7,414 bases of DNA from positions 1 to 7,414 of the forward strand of contig JAUXFU010000038.1 in the NCBI GenBank assembly GCA_030622705.1, written 5' to 3'. Positions 7,370-7,414 of the stretch are shown in pieces (position 1 is the stretch's first letter; the number at the start of each line of letters is the position of its first letter). This DNA comes from Candidatus Omnitrophota bacterium (GTDB taxonomy: Bacteria; Omnitrophota; Koll11; Gygaellales; JAHJCI01). The notes beneath the pieces were generated by a model, which saw only the letters and a list, made by a program, of their open reading frames with translations, made no database searches and was not told the origin of the DNA. Position numbers and translations under genes: made by a program.

Positions 7370-7414
7370 ATGAATATAACAGTTTTTTCGCTCAGAGGCG
7401 ATTTGTTCAAGGCA
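7370..7414 (+). CDS. Possible divergent gene, first 15 codons only
   Basis: An ATG at 7370 opens a plus-strand frame that stays open to the window edge, giving MNITVFSLRGDLFKA. The alternating hydrophobic pattern followed by 'LF.A' resembles the first beta strands of F1 ATP synthase epsilon subunits, but 15 residues cannot establish this. The upstream ribosome site is weak (AAGAG). A minus-strand frame through the same bases is also open, so even the coding strand is not certain. If real, this is the only plus-strand gene and marks a divergent boundary. Confidence 0.35.
   Translation, partial: MNITVFSLRGDLFKA

Noticed and set aside
7283..7414. Minus-strand open frame of 43 codons entering from the right edge and ending in a TGA that overlaps the DUF167 ATG (ATGA)
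   Set aside because: The overlap is suggestive, but the peptide is Cys- and Leu-rich without family character, and the same bases hold a good extended -10 promoter. It cannot be excluded without more sequence.

Overview
The window is bacterial: bacterial-type EF-G, Shine-Dalgarno sites, stop/start overlaps between genes, and tight packing on one strand. No gene fixes the phylum. The mix (an AddB-like nuclease subunit with a degenerate P-loop, a YjbQ-family protein, a DUF167 protein, EF-G outside a ribosomal operon) would suit an uncultivated Gram-negative lineage such as Omnitrophota, but that is only a guess. There are no RNA genes, CRISPR arrays, insertion sequences or tRNAs, and no gene-free stretch over 300 bases.

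Almost everything reads on the minus strand, so gene order runs from high to low coordinates. At the right edge a plus-strand ORF starts at 7370 and leaves the window. Divergent from it are a small DUF167/YggU protein (7062-7286), possibly leaderless, and a YjbQ/UPF0047 protein (6592-7014). A 122-bp gap with a candidate promoter precedes a 75-residue zinc-ribbon protein with a C-terminal membrane segment (6242-6469). Its TAA stop overlaps the ATG of a 963-residue AddB-like protein (3351-6242), which carries a RecB-type nuclease and a cysteine pattern typical of an AddB iron-sulfur staple. After 67 bp comes the largest gene (110-3283), and 22 bp later a gene truncated at the left edge begins.

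The standout is the 110-3283 gene. It encodes 1057 residues in one open frame: an N-terminal transmembrane segment, about 200 residues of charged coiled coil, a 128-residue acidic Ala/Pro/Glu-rich linker, then a complete and apparently functional EF-G (residues about 363-1057). Read literally, this is a translocase GTPase tethered to the inner membrane by a long rod. I know of no described EF-G with this layout. One alternative must be excluded first. Adding a single A to an A5 run at 2222-2226 would split the gene into a separate coiled-coil membrane protein and a conventional EF-G starting at the ATG at 2229.

The genes do not form an obvious pathway. The Zn-ribbon and nuclease genes are translationally coupled, and the EF-G fusion probably lies in the same transcription unit. 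No addA, rpsL, rpsG or tuf gene is visible.
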